The position numbers were made by a program, and so were the translations under genes. Positions 39,601 through 50,300 of a stretch of DNA of 64,000 bases are shown one piece after another. The DNA comes from Owenia fusiformis (taxonomy: Eukaryota > Annelida > Polychaeta > Sabellida > Oweniidae). The DNA is taken from NCBI GenBank assembly GCA_903813345.2, contig CAIIXF020000011.1, positions 25,352,166 through 25,416,165 on the forward strand, in the 5' to 3' direction. Below the pieces are notes generated by a model. That model was not told where the DNA came from, searched no databases, and worked only from the letters and a program-made list of their open reading frames with translations. The stretch's first letter is position 1. Each line of letters opens with the position of its first letter.

Positions 39601-39849
39601 ATGCTGTGTTGAATGCATTGATTATTGTTAATTTATGTATACATGTATATGTAAATAATATTTAAATACAATGATTTAATGAATCATATACAAAGAAGGG
39701 TACCTGGTACTCCCACAATACTTCATAGTCATGTACATGTATTTGGAGGTGTAGCTGGGAAAACCTTTCTTTACTTTTTGAAAAACAAATTAAAATGCTT
39801 ACAATTGAATTTGAAATATTTCTGATTTCAGGACAAATATGGGAACTGA
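18607..39849 (+). CDS. ARFGAP2: ADP-ribosylation factor GTPase-activating protein 2/3
   Basis: Fourteen exons: 18607-18675, 21281-21472, 21858-21989, 28589-28796, 29308-29432, 29789-29946, 30393-30521, 30892-31062, 31498-31650, 32830-32874, 33942-33992, 35827-35944, 36281-36487 and 39832-39849. All phases match, about 591 residues. The ArfGAP zinc finger has CxxCx16CxxC (Cys25, 28, 45, 48), the arginine finger Arg53 in CSATHRS, and GVHL after it. Later come the charged helix rich in [17 protein letters not shown], and two Glo3-type motifs, ISSDAYFG and ISSDDYFG. The C-terminus is an amphipathic helix ending SLQDKYGN. The family activates Arf1 GTP hydrolysis on Golgi COPI coats and binds coatomer through the middle region. 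Length is slightly above the vertebrate 2 and 3 paralogues (about 520) because of extra acidic exons. Invertebrates usually have one gene equally related to ARFGAP2 and ARFGAP3. Confidence 0.95.
18676..21280 (+). other. ARFGAP2/3 intron 1
   Basis: A 2.6-kb intron between GTAGGT and TTTACAG. It holds the small inverted repeat at 19511-19645 and an ATG with ten further codons at 19158 followed by a donor consensus. That mini-exon would not join exon 2 in frame. Nothing else was recognised. Confidence 0.5.
19511..19645. repeat. Inverted repeat around a CCCAGAATGC motif in ARFGAP2/3 intron 1
   Basis: CTCCCAGAATGCAACAT (left) and ATGTTGCATTCTGGGAG (right) form a stem with a loop of about 75 bases that contains CACGTG. 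The stem resembles a ZNF143/Staf site, but a small foldback element explains it equally well. Confidence 0.5.
21708..21845 (+). repeat. Intronic repeat family, copy b
   Basis: TGTTATAGTCTTCAACTTTT at the start, several GTTGGTGTTT words, then GAATGGCAGGTGGTGACATT and GCATGTTTAACC. A T-rich tract and CAG follow, which is the 3' splice site of ARFGAP2/3 exon 3 at 21858. Sense to the gene. Confidence 0.7.
23010..23140 (+). repeat. Minisatellite of TCATGGTTGCCATGG words
   Basis: Four imperfect copies of a GGTCATGGTTGCCATGGT unit, each partly palindromic, separated by AT-rich spacers, in ARFGAP2/3 intron 3. Confidence 0.6.
23380..24370. mobile_element. Diverged foldback element, about 1 kb
   Basis: GACGATTTGGATATTTG near 23455 pairs with CAAATAAATATCC-like sequence near 24180. 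GGTAAATGCTTTTCTGCCC near 23530 pairs with the diverged complement near 24120. Arms are interrupted by indels, so the element is old. Ends are approximate; the centre is unique sequence. Confidence 0.5.
24650..24900 (+). repeat. Tandem duplication of a ~120-bp unit
   Basis: Two copies share CACCAATTTAATKTSCAATG, GAATCTGACA and GGTCATGATAATTACA. The second begins near 24787. They lie in ARFGAP2/3 intron 3. Confidence 0.6.
25763..25980 (+). repeat. Dispersed repeat, copy 1
   Basis: GCAGAATCAGGCCTATAGG through GAATTCTCCC-like sequence reappears as a diverged reverse complement at about 42890-43200 (shared AATTGACCTACCAATCTATT, GGTAACCAT). The foldback at 25981 begins where this copy ends. Confidence 0.65.
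25981..27090. mobile_element. Tc1/mariner-type foldback MITE carrying a nested element
   Basis: The ends are perfect inverted repeats (CGAGGGGTGATCCAAAAGTC ... and its complement) flanked by TA at 25981-25982 and 27089-27090. The two arms, about 170 bp each, remain alignable along their length. The middle is occupied by a separate inverted-repeat element (26155-26916). TA duplication and the GGGGTGATCC terminus fit mariner-type mobilisation. It is in ARFGAP2/3 intron 3. Confidence 0.8.
26155..26916 (+). mobile_element. Nested inverted-repeat element with a decayed transposase-like frame
   Basis: Termini CCTGCCACCCGGAACGGTAT and the complement are flanked by GAC on both sides (26152-26154, 26917-26919). 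A plus frame at 26351-26581 includes [15 protein letters not shown], close to the mariner-family DLAPCDYHLF motif near the third catalytic Asp. A second frame just after reads HWIRF...[14 protein letters not shown], like the transposase C-terminus. Frameshifts and missing N-terminal parts make it a relic. Confidence 0.55.
27091..28588 (+). other. Rest of ARFGAP2/3 intron 3
   Basis: AT-rich intron sequence after the nested MITE. No exon is needed here because exons 3 and 4 join in phase 0, and none was seen. Confidence 0.4.
30275..30388 (+). repeat. Intronic repeat family, copy c
   Basis: GTCTCCAACTTTTTGCAAT, CATCTGTAACAAATGGCAGG, TTACATTTTGCATGTTAATG, then CCTTGTTTCTTGTTGCCAG, which is the 3' splice site of ARFGAP2/3 exon 7 (exon starts 30393). 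Sense to the gene. Confidence 0.75.
32150..32250 (+). repeat. Intronic repeat family, copy d
   Basis: GTAGTGACATATTGT, GTCTGTAACAAAGG and GTGGTGACATTTTGCATGTT, followed by ACCAG. It forms a head-to-tail pair with copy e in ARFGAP2/3 intron 9. Confidence 0.65.
32255..32395 (+). repeat. Intronic repeat family, copy e
   Basis: Fullest copy: GTGGTGACATATTGTTATTG, CTCAACTTTTTTGTGGCAG, several GGTGTT words, GTGTCTGTAACAAATGGCAG, GACATTTTGCATGTTAATGC and a T-rich tail ending TGTAG. Sense to ARFGAP2/3; the next real exon is about 440 bases away. Confidence 0.75.
33535..33800 (+). repeat. Irregular AAGTGTGCTCAT repeat
   Basis: About ten dispersed copies of an AAGTGTGCTCAT word in a pyrimidine-rich stretch of ARFGAP2/3 intron 10. 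Confidence 0.55.
36560..36745 (+). repeat. Minisatellite with ATTATGTACAATGAAT unit
   Basis: Six to seven copies of TATTATGTACAATGAAT with spacers of variable length (period about 25-30), in ARFGAP2/3 intron 13 shortly after the exon 13 donor. Confidence 0.75.
37021..37118 (+). repeat. 31-bp minisatellite
   Basis: Three near-identical head-to-tail units of TTACATGTTTTACTGTAGCA plus GTGTTCACTTT. It seems to arise from the dispersed GTAAAACTTG/GTGTTCAC repeat family. Confidence 0.75.
38762..39478. mobile_element. Foldback element, about 717 bp, in the last ARFGAP2/3 intron
   Basis: AAAGGAGCATGAAGGTTATC at the left end and its complement at the right end. Inner arms pair diverged sequence (GATCAATTCATTATCTCAAA with TGAAGATAATGAATAGATC). 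It shares interior sequence with the older element at 4630-5770, so it is a dispersed family. No transposase. Confidence 0.7.
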
Positions 39850-41715
39850 TGGAAGGGAAGTGACATCACAGAGTGTATATGATATCAACAATAGTTGTGC
39901 TGGAAGTGAATTATTTCAGAACTAAATAAGACAAAACACATGAACAATTTGGAATAACAGCACATCTTTGAGGAGAGGGAGAGGGGGGGGCAACAGATAC
40001 AGAGAGTACATTATATCTATAGAAATATTATTTATTTATACAAATGACAATTCAGGAATGGAAAGAAGTATCATCAATGCAGAATACCTTACGAGAATTA
40101 GAAATAACTATGAGTATGATAAGTACTGATTTGATCACTATGGAGCTTTGGAAATAACGGGACCCTCTTAATATGACACTCAAACAGGTATATTGGCAGA
40201 GGGAATGGCAAAGTTCTCCCATGACATGTGGTTACATAGTGTTACAAAAGACATGTAGCCAAAATGTGTATAATACCAAATTTGAAAAAGGGAGTCCTTT
40301 CAAAAAGGAATTCATGAATATGATGTTCCATATTAAATATTTGAGAAATTGTCAGAAATATTATTAATTTGTTACAGTTAAATTTTCAATGATTTTGAGC
40401 TTGGAAATATTTGGACTTAATCAGTCTACATTAGTTCCAAGATTTCACTTCAAGTAAAAGTTGGGTAACAAGTTATGTGCAGTGCACTGACATAAGTTTT
40501 TATTTCAAAACCATGCTTTAGTTTGTTTGATGTTTGGAGAAGTACAACAACATTTTATAATGCTTATGTAATAGTAAAATTTATATGAAGTCCTCGGTAG
40601 ATATTGTGCAGTTTCAGTTATCCAATATGTCGTATGATTTGCAAGGGAGCGAATATATAATGTGGCTATGTGAGTATGTAATAGCTGCATTCTCCCATGG
40701 CTTGGATCTGTCTTCCTTGCTTCAGAATGTATTTTGACAAAGAAAGGTTCTTTAAATATAATCATCAAAAGTAACTTAAGATAACTTAAGTTTTTAGTTG
40801 GAGTAAGGTCAAAGTATTGGTGCTTCTATTTGCTGCTTCTATTTGCTGCGAGACTACTTTCAAGAAAACTCAAATTAACTCAATATCAAACATTAACAAA
40901 TCTTGGTTTTTACAAGGCCTTCAACAAAATTAGTTCTTTCGGAAAAATGGTACACTGGTATTTTAACTAGCTCCTTATCTCCCTATCACAACCATTATGT
41001 AATGTTCTTGTAACTGCAATTGCTGCAGACTGAAAATAAGGAAATAGTCCTTTTTGATTTGCCATTTGTAGAGAGGAATGAAGCGTTTTGGAAAATAGGA
41101 GGCATTTGGAGTATGTCCCAATTGTTTTTTGAGCAAATATATCTCATTTTCAAATGTTTACTTTTACTCCTTGGAGAAGTTTGTAAATATAAATTTTGGT
41201 GATGGTCACGTTTTAATATTTACAATTTGAATTATCGAGAAGATTATTTTACATTAGAGTTTACAGTAACTCTGGATTTTCCAGAAATGAAAAATGGTCA
41301 AACTTAAAGAAAATAAAAGGTCAAGAAAGTTAAAGATGTCACCATTGTATAATAATATTCTAGATTCAATTTACAGAATTGCCATAAACAACAATATGAA
41401 AGGTGTAAATATAAAATAGCTACCGGGTGACTCAGGGCTATGGTGGCGTAATATCAACTTTTACTTTTGAAAGTGTTGGTGGTTCTGAATCGACATGTAC
41501 ATTGGGAGCACACTCAGTTAATTCAGGTCTCTATCTATGTAAGAAAATTGATGTCAAAACAAAACCCGTGAAAAGGAGAATTTGTTCACGTTCTTAACTT
41601 AGCTTGAAGTATAGGATTATCATTTGCAGTATTCTATGTAAGATGAATATGTTTACTGTATGTATAGAATATTGTTGGAAATATGTGGGGAAAACAAATT
41701 GTATAGAACAATAAA
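39850..41715 (+). other. ARFGAP2/3 3' UTR and poly(A) signal
   Basis: No splice or coding signal follows the TGA at 39847. The first clear AATAAA in an A-rich context is at 41710-41715, implying a 3' UTR of about 1.9 kb. An earlier cleavage site cannot be excluded. Confidence 0.4.
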
Positions 41716-42246
41716 AAAAGAAATGTGTATATAAAGATTATTTTCTTTATGTTTGTATTTGGCCATTTCTTCTGTCGAAGTTGATTACTGTACAGGTAGA
41801 AAAGAATGAACCTACATCAAATTGACCTATAACCTTGGAATGATCTTGACCCATAAAGTTGACTTCGACACAGCAGCCCCCAAATACCTAAAAATGCAAA
41901 ATACCTAGATATTGAACTCTGACTGTAGAATACCCTGACTGTAGTTTGACCCACTATGAGTATATGTTGTTCACCAAGGATGATGCTGTTGAACAAGGTT
42001 GAACAGTATAGGAATGTCCAGACTCACGGACAGACAGAACTGTGCTTTTTAGTAAGAATATGTATACTACCCGAACTCCAAATACTGCTTAGTAGACATG
42101 TGTTAGATATTATATTCCGATTTCACAGGGCCAAAGTTGTCATAATCTTGCCCCATCTGTAAAAACTCTTACCCTAAGCTAACAAATGCAAATATTAAAG
42201 CACTCCCTTAAATATTGGCAACTTGTCAGATCTGTTAAATATCACC

Positions 42247-42688
42247 AATTACCCAAATGCGAGTAAGTAGTTACCAGTTTCACCACCAGGTGGCTGATTC
42301 GGGTCAATTAACATGGCAGGTATATAAGAAAGTTCCCTTAAACTTGAATATTATCAATTTAAGTGGCTCAATTTTCATATAACCCTTATGTGTCTGATAC
42401 TTATACTAATGAAAATATGTCCAGTAAAGCAAAATATTATCTGTCCACTAAAAGAAAAGATATTTCATTTTTTGTGATTTTATAGCATGGGGTCTATGGG
42501 GAATCTCCCCGAGCTAGAAGTCACATTTTCAAAGAAAATTAATTTTTCAAAGTTGATAAACACTTTTTAAAACCACATTTCTAGATGTAATTTTACATGT
42601 AGATTTCAAATATGATATTACTTTGACTGAATTTTGAATTTTTAATGACGTAAATCAAGATTATTTCTACTCGCATCTGGGTTATTCA
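42247..42688. mobile_element. Small foldback element containing a CTCF-like site
   Basis: TACCCAAATGCGAGTAAGTA and CTACTCGCATCTGGGTTAT are inverted partners bounding about 440 bp. Just inside the left end is CACCACCAGGTGGCTG, close to the CTCF core consensus. The rest is AT-rich and unique here. Confidence 0.55.
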
Positions 42689-42889
42689 ATTGTATAGTTT
42701 CTAAATAGCTGAATAACGCAGAGATAATAGATGTCACCCTTGTTTGTCTTTGATTCTCTTGGGCCAGACCTCCATTCACTTCAATGCTAGAAACTTGCAA
42801 TAGTCACTTAAAGAGAGAATCAGATATAGCGAGCAGGCTAAACAAAAAATTGTTTCAATTTTAGAATATTTTTGGCTCCTGTCATTCCT

Positions 42890-43200
42890 TGTCATGTCTA
42901 TTTTCTAAAAATCACAAAAGTGCATACTTTATTCCAGGAAAACTAAAGATTTCTACAATAATGTATTATTTTTCTATAAGAATGGTTACCATTCTTATTA
43001 TTTGGGAGAATTTAAACATTTTTCACTCATTTTTGCACTTTGAATCATTAATAACTTCACCAATTTATAATAACATATTGTGAATCTTTTGGGAGATATT
43101 GTATTTGATATTGTAAGGAATAGATTGATAGGTCAATTATACATGTTGCTTGTAATTTTGTCACCCCTTATAGATCAGATTCTGCCTTTAATTTCATGAT
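42890..43200 (-). repeat. Dispersed repeat, copy 2 (inverted relative to copy 1)
   Basis: Diverged reverse complement of 25763-25980, sharing GAATAGATTGATAGGTCAAT, TTCTCCCAAATaa-like and GCAGAATC-like blocks. Confidence 0.6.
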
Positions 43201-43589
43201 TTATCAAAAAGTATTGGTTGAATCTTTCTGAAACTCAATGGCATACTATTGGATGACCCCATCAATGTGATTAAACATGAAAATGTTGGTTGTCATACAA
43301 ATAAGGTTTTAATGATTTTTAGCATTGCATCCGATGGAGATTTGCCCCAAGTTTTTTAAAATGTCATGGAAAATGATTTAAATGACATAACTGTGTAAAT
43401 CAAAGTTATTATTGGAGAAAACTTGTCACTGAATTCAAATATGCTCTCAAAAGTGAAGAAAAGTCATTAGAGGTAAAAAGTGCAAAGGAAAGGTATTGAT
43501 ATGGTGAATTGAATTCAACAATGTTTTTCTCCTAAACCAATTATTTAAAACATTCTGTAAAAAAACATGGTTGTTTATGTAATGTTGAC

Positions 43590-43840
43590 TGATTGGAATA
43601 AAATAGCATAAACAACATTTTCTTAGACCTCTCAATATTAAAGTTATACAAAGGAAATTTTGGTTGATTTGACAAAAAATATTCAAAAAATTAAAACAAA
43701 ACCCCCCAAAATAGTTAAAAAGTAAGATGAACCTTTTATTTCATTAACAAGATACTTTTTAACATCAACCAAAATTTCCTTTGAACAATTATAATATTGA
43801 GAGACCTAACACGTTGTGTTTATGTTGTTTTGCTCCAATG
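43590..43840. repeat. Inverted repeat with ~80-bp arms
   Basis: AAAGGAAATTTTGGTTGAT (43640s) pairs with ATCAACCAAAATTTCCTTT (43760s), and flanking ACCTCTCAATATTA / TAATATTGAGAGACCT blocks extend the arms. The loop is about 95 bases. Confidence 0.65.
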
Positions 43841-43961
43841 AGGTTCGGAAAGATGTTTCATTTCATTCCGAACATATGATACCAAGAACAAAAGAAGTGT
43901 CCGACTTGTTTTCTAAAACAATATAGGGAAAAGTATATATTTGTTTTTTCAAATTATAATG

Positions 43962-44795
43962 TCACAGGCTGGTATCGAAGATTTTTCCGCTGTGACGGAG
44001 CATGCTATTTTTCATAAAAACACTAAGAATGCTTCACGATTTAGTTTTTAACTCATATGTTTCGTTATATCAAAGATAATTACTTACTCCATGCAATGGA
44101 TATATCATTTGCGTGTAACCTTCACTTCTGTTTGAAGTCCAATAACGCTAGGAGTAAAATCTATTGAAAACGGCGCCAGAGTATCAAACTCTAAAATGTA
44201 CCATTTCTTTTTTAACTTTTTAATAGCATGATATAGTGACACGATAATATTAACATATGTTTTCAGCATAACTCTGAATGTATTAATGAGATATTAATGC
44301 ATTGGGTCTTTTTAATTTTTTTTATAAAAAATAATATTAATATTTTTTGTCCGCTGTGACGGAGCATTTTCACAGTTCACATTTGCAACTGCTCCGTCAC
44401 AGCGGACAAAAAAAGTAAACATTATTTTTTATAAAAGAATTAAAAAGACCAAATACATCAACATCTCATTTATACCTTCATAGTTATGCTGAAACCATGT
44501 GTAAATATTATTGTGTCACTATATCGTGCCATTAGAAAGTTAAACAAGAAATGGTACATTTTGAAGTATGATACTCCGGCGCCATTTTCAATAGCTTTTC
44601 TTCCAAGCGTAATTGGACTTCAAACAGAAGTGAAAGTTACCCGCAAATGATATATCCATTGCATGGAGTAAGTAATTTTGTATGGTATAACGAAACATAT
44701 GAGTTAAAAAATAAATCGTGAAGTATTCTTAGTGTTTTTTATGAAAAATAGTATGCTCCGTCACAGCGGACAAATATTTCGATACCAGCCTGTGA
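43962..44795. mobile_element. 834-bp palindrome with four CCGCTGTGACGGAGCA motifs
   Basis: TCACAGGCTGGTATCGA at the left end and its complement at the right; the arms of about 400 bp stay alignable to the centre near 44378. The motif CCGCTGTGACGGAGCA lies near both ends and, in both orientations, at the centre. No target duplication was found. It is probably a foldback transposon whose ends are repeated internally. Confidence 0.75.
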
Positions 44796-45654
44796 TTGTT
44801 ACCATTCCAAAGATGACCATTAAATTGACGATGTGTAAAATATTTTGAATTTTTTGATGACTGGTTAAAGAGAAACGTGTGTTCAAAAAGTTCACCATAT
44901 CGATACCAATCCTTTCTTAAAATCCCATAAAAAATGAGAATTAGCGGGATTTCAAACATTGCACCTTTGTAATACTGAATATGAATGAACATAACAATGT
45001 ATAAAATTTGGCAATTTATTTTATTAGATTCATTAATTCAAATTATAATTGTAACACAAGCAGCTTCCTAAAGAACCAATCCAGAAGCAAAGGAGGTCAA
45101 TCTATCCCAAATAAAATAGTTTTTGTAAGTTATGAGAACCAATCAGGTTTTGCATAGGACTTCCAAGAACAATGGGACAAGTCAAGTTAAAATAATAGCC
45201 TTCTTGGCCTAACATATTTCGCCTGGCTTAAGAATAGTCCCTTTCAAAAACTCAGTCCAAAATAAACATGGTATGGAATGTCTCCTTTGCTAAAGTTTTT
45301 TTGCCACATCTGAAACAAGACATAACAAATGGCGTCTTGGGCCTAACATATACCGCCTTATTCAGAACTGTGGAAGAATCTAAGTGAATAAATACAAATT
45401 TAGTTTATTTCATCGTATCCAGCTAAATGTTAATTCTAAGCTAATGACCATTGTTACTTTTGTGCTAGCAAATGTTGCATTTAGGGGGGGAAGTTATGAC
45501 GGAATATGTATGTATGTGATACTTGTCTGCATTAGTATGATTTTAAACTTGAATAACATGTTCAAGAATATGAGTTGTTGACGAGTAAATTTACACCAAT
45601 ACACAATACAGTGTTTATGAACATGTCCTAAAATAATTATGAATAAGTAAGAAC

Positions 45655-45830
45655 CAATGTTAATAAATTAACAACATGTTCCAAATCCATTGTGAACACA
45701 TACAGAACCACTTTGAACATGTTCAAGAATCACTATGAACATGTTCAAGAACCACTATGAACATGTTTAAGAACCACAATGAACATGTTCAAGAACCACT
45801 ATGAACATGTTCAAGAATCACTTTGATTGT
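45655..45830 (+). repeat. 26-bp minisatellite
   Basis: About six units of GAACATGTTCAAGAACCACT plus AT, each containing the palindrome GAACATGTTC, in the intergenic region. Confidence 0.8.
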
Positions 45831-47310
45831 AAAAGTGCCTTAGTAAAGGTTTTAAAGTACATTTCAAATAGGCCAACATTTTAAACATATTTCTGTTGCC
45901 ATCTTATACTTTGATAATCATGTACATCCAGAATACAGTAATTGACAAAATCTGAATTTGGCAAATCTGGTATACAAAACAATACAATATTCACTATATA
46001 TGAGAAATAATGAAAATAGGTATCCAAGGCAATTTGCTCAAGTTGCTTTTATCAGAAAGTCTGTATTGAGGAATTATACAACTCTTTCAATGTTAAAATC
46101 ATAATTTTCAAACTTTTTGCCGATTGTTTCCAATTCATTTGTTGTCAAAAATTTGTACGAATTCCCCTGACATCTGCATATGGCGAACTAGTTCACACTG
46201 TCCAGTGACCATTATTTTGTGATATATGAGTATTTTTACATCAATTTATCAAATTAGTTCATATAGAAAAATTAAGTGTATTAAAAATATACTTACTTTC
46301 ACCTCATGATTTTTTAATAACAACATCTGAACAACATTCAACCCTAAAGCCTCTCTTGTGCAAAAACTTTGCAAAATGCGAGTGCATCATTAGACTGATT
46401 TCAAAACGTGAGTCCATAATATATTGTGTTCTAATCTCTAAATAACATTTAATATGCCTACACGAATAATTTTAACCATTCATATAAACCCAAGTTCTTA
46501 AATCTAATCCACCATGAAAACGTTCCCACAATCCTTTGATCACGATGATAGCACTACATTGAAATGCCTACTGGGAGTTCACATTGTCTTCCAGTGTGTG
46601 ATGACTTTTCACGAGGCATAAAATTACGTAGGGGAATCCAAATCTGCACATCACCTTGCTTTTGATATACAGCACTGACATTTGTTCAAAAAGTGAGTCT
46701 AAAGGGTTTATATGTTTGTACAATATACCCCCATAGTTAGAGTATTAAAATCCTTTTTAATCTTAATTTTGGGTGATGAAGTTAGTGTGATAACCTTACA
46801 TTGATACATTGTATTTGGGGCCATGAAGTGTGAAGTATTTCCAGTTATTGTGATACATCGGCAAAATAGCAAGATGTTATGAGTGACATTTGCGAAAAAA
46901 TTCTAATTTTTCGGGAAATTTCATTCTAGATCTACAAAAAATTCTTGTGGTGAAAATTTCATTACATAAGAGATCTTTGCAATAAAAATTCTTTATAAAA
47001 TATTTTTGTGACAAATTTTAAATAAATAATACTGTATCAGAAATAGATTTAAGCTACAAATCGTATAATTTATGGATCTCGCAAAAACAAAGCTCACGTT
47101 AAACAACGAATCATCTACTCACTCACTAATAAAGTTCTTCTAATAGAAGATGGTTGTCTGATATTAAATCACTCCTAGACTACATGAAAAATAGAGAAAT
47201 ATTCCCATCTCAAGCGCATTTTATCTGAAAGCATTCTACTATAACGATCATCTATCTGAAAGAATGGAATCCTACAAAGGCTCTCAATATGTGAGGCCAG
47301 AAACAATGTC

Positions 47311-50300
47311 CTACATGCTAAGTACTTCTAGTTTTGTTTCTATATGCAGGACAGTTTTAGCATCAGCAAGTCTCTCCAGATGTCGAGGGATGTTCTTATC
47401 GCGATAAGTTGTGATTGGCACCTGAAGATCCGCCTCCTTTAGACCGAGGATGCTTGTTGCTATGTGACTCACAAATTCTGACCTGGAAACCAAAATCAGA
47501 ATCTCAAAACTGTTCTTAAAGAACATTTGCAAAAATGAATATCAATTACTGTTTCATTGAATGACAATGATGGACAACACCCTTTAAAAGTTAGAACTTT
47601 TTTTGAATTTCAAATACTAAATTTTGTGACTTAAAAATGTTGTTTTAACCAAAGTGATTACACCTTAACATGGGGTCTCTAATAATTCACAATATTTTCA
47701 AGAAACAGAACTCCATATTATTAAATGTTTACTTACCACTTGTTGAGTTTTGTCTTATCTAGTAGCATAGAGTCCTGGGAGTATACCATCTCACCACGAT
47801 GTAACATACAGCAAACAGCTGACCAGCCAAACTGAAACATTATTATAGTAAATTTTTGTTACACATGAGTCATGGTAGTCTTTTAACAATGCTCATTTTA
47901 AAATCAGCAGTTACCATAAAAAAGTACATGTAATTTAATTGTAACTTTTAGTGCATTCTGTGCTAAATTCTCATCTTTACAAAAGAAAACAATATCTTGT
48001 AAATGTTACATGATTGGGCCAATTTAGGCAGTTAGATGTAGGGCGTCATGTCAATATAGTACATAAAGTGTCAATCATGATAACAGCAATGTTATAGACT
48101 AAGCAGACTTCACCCTCTTAATAGATTGTAAGTACATGGAACAACATAGTTTAAACAGGATGACTTTGAAAGGATGAGGAGGGGATACCTGAAGTGAGAA
48201 CCTCTAAACTAGAACAACGGCAACGCCAAAGCGCAGCGAATCCCATCGAACAGAAATGGCTGGCAATTTTACAAACGAAATATATAGCAAACATCATAAA
48301 ACAACACACCAGAAAGGCCACCATTTTCAAAATGGTTGCTCACTAGCCAAGTTGTCAACAGAAGAAATAATATGCTTTTAAGTAGCCACCTATAAAATCT
48401 TTGAAAAATCGCATACATGTACTTGTAAAATAACACACATAAAAATGGTGGCCATTTTTCAAAATGGCTGACTACTCCCCAAAGTTTTATTAGACAATGT
48501 GCCATGCTTAAATTGTTCACATATCAAATATGAACAAAATCGCTCCACTACTTTTTGAGTTATAGTAAAAAATATAAAAATGACAGCCATTTTTATAAAA
48601 TGGCCGCCTACTATCTGAAGTGTCATGAGACAGTGTGCAAGGCTCATGAGTATTCACATATCAAATATGAACAAAATCGCTTCACTACTTTTCAAGTTAT
48701 AGTAAAAAACGTAAAAATGGTGGCCATTTTTCAAAATGGCCACCTACTACCCAAAGTGTCATTAGACAGTGTGCCATAGTATTCACATATGAAATATGAA
48801 ACATACCAAATATGAACAAAATCACTTCACTACTTTTCAAGTAATAGTAAAATATGTTAAAATGGCGGCCATTTTTCAAAAAAATTTTCAAAATGGCCGC
48901 ATTCTACCAACAGTGTCATAGGACGGTGTGCCATGCTTATAGTATTCACATACCAAATATGAACAAAATCGCTCCACTACTTTTCGAGTTATAGTAAAAT
49001 ATGTTAAAATGGCGGCCATTTTTCAAAATGGCCGCCTTCTACCAAAAGTGCCTTTAGACAGTGTGCAATGCTTATAGTATTCACATACCAAATATGAACA
49101 AAATCGCTCCACTACTTTTCGAGTTATAGCAAAAATCGTGAAATAACGAGTAAAGGCCGCCATTTTTCAAGATGGCTGCCATGTGCTTCTTTAATGTCTT
49201 CATTTGTAGCTTTATTAATGTCCTTCATAATTTTAAAACATATTGCTATTACAGTTTTACATATTGCACCTAAATTACTGTAAAATCGGCACCAAAATGG
49301 CCGCCATTTTGAATTGAGCGGCCATTTTGAAAATCGGCTTTCGAGCAGAACTTCTACCCTCATAGGGCATGTGTGTATAAAATATGAACAAAATCGGGCA
49401 AACGGTATTTGAGTTATCGCCCGGACAGACGGACGTACGGACGGACGTACGGACGGACGTACGTACGGACGGATGGACGGACGGAGGCGTTCCCTATATC
49501 CCTCCGAACTTCGTTCGATGGGATAATAAAATTGTAAGTACATGTAATACCTTTAAACAGGATGACTTAGAAAGGATGATGAGGGATACCTGAAGTGAGA
49601 ACCTCTAAATAAAATTGTAAGTACATGTAATACCTTTAAACAGGATGACTTAGAAAGGATGATGAGGGATACCTGAAGTGAGAACCTCTAAATAAAATTG
49701 TAAGTACATGTAATACCTTTAAACAGGATGACTTAGAAAGGATGAGGAGGGGATACCTGAAGTGAGAACCTCTAAATAAAATTGCAAGTACGTGTAATAC
49801 CTTATGTTGGAGCAAAGCGTGTGTTGTATTGGACTGTGTAGTTGATATATTCTCCAATAAACATCCTGCATAATTGGCTAAGGTCTCCAAGTCACAGTGT
49901 TTCAGAGTCCCCTCAACTGGAGCAAACAGCTTACACCAACTCTAACAACAAGAATAACAAAAACAAATTAGTTTTCCTAATGAAGGACCCACGGTCCTGT
50001 GCTCACACAGTTTGGAACCTTCAGAGGAATTTATATCCTGACTTTCAAACAAAAATATTGATTTGGATTTGTAGTCTCGAACTTTGAGAAACTTAGATAG
50101 CATAGTTGTGTGACCTAGTTTGATGACCTTTAACCTTGAAAATTTTACTTATTCAGAGCTCAGTAAGGTCTTTTGTGATTAAGCTGACCAAAATTTACAT
50201 CCAAAAATCAATTTGAAAAATCAACTTTTTTGACCTTTCGAAGGTCACTGAAGGTCCAGTAAAGGTCAAATCCTAAAACAAATGTCAGATTTGAACTCCT

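Larger units (their letters stand above)
41730..47300. other. Gene-free region between convergent ARFGAP2/3 and PATL1
   Basis: No exon was recognised. It is occupied by a small foldback (42247-42688), a dispersed repeat (42890-43200), two inverted repeats (43590-43840 and 43962-44795) and a GAACATGTTCAAGAACCACT array (45655-45830). The rest is AT-rich sequence without visible structure. The PATL1 3' UTR must occupy part of the right end. Confidence 0.5.

Noticed and set aside
48269-49543. Several 60-139-codon frames within the pearl element
   Set aside because: Produced by the tandem core and the ACGG microsatellite (Arg/Pro/Ser repeats); no domain.
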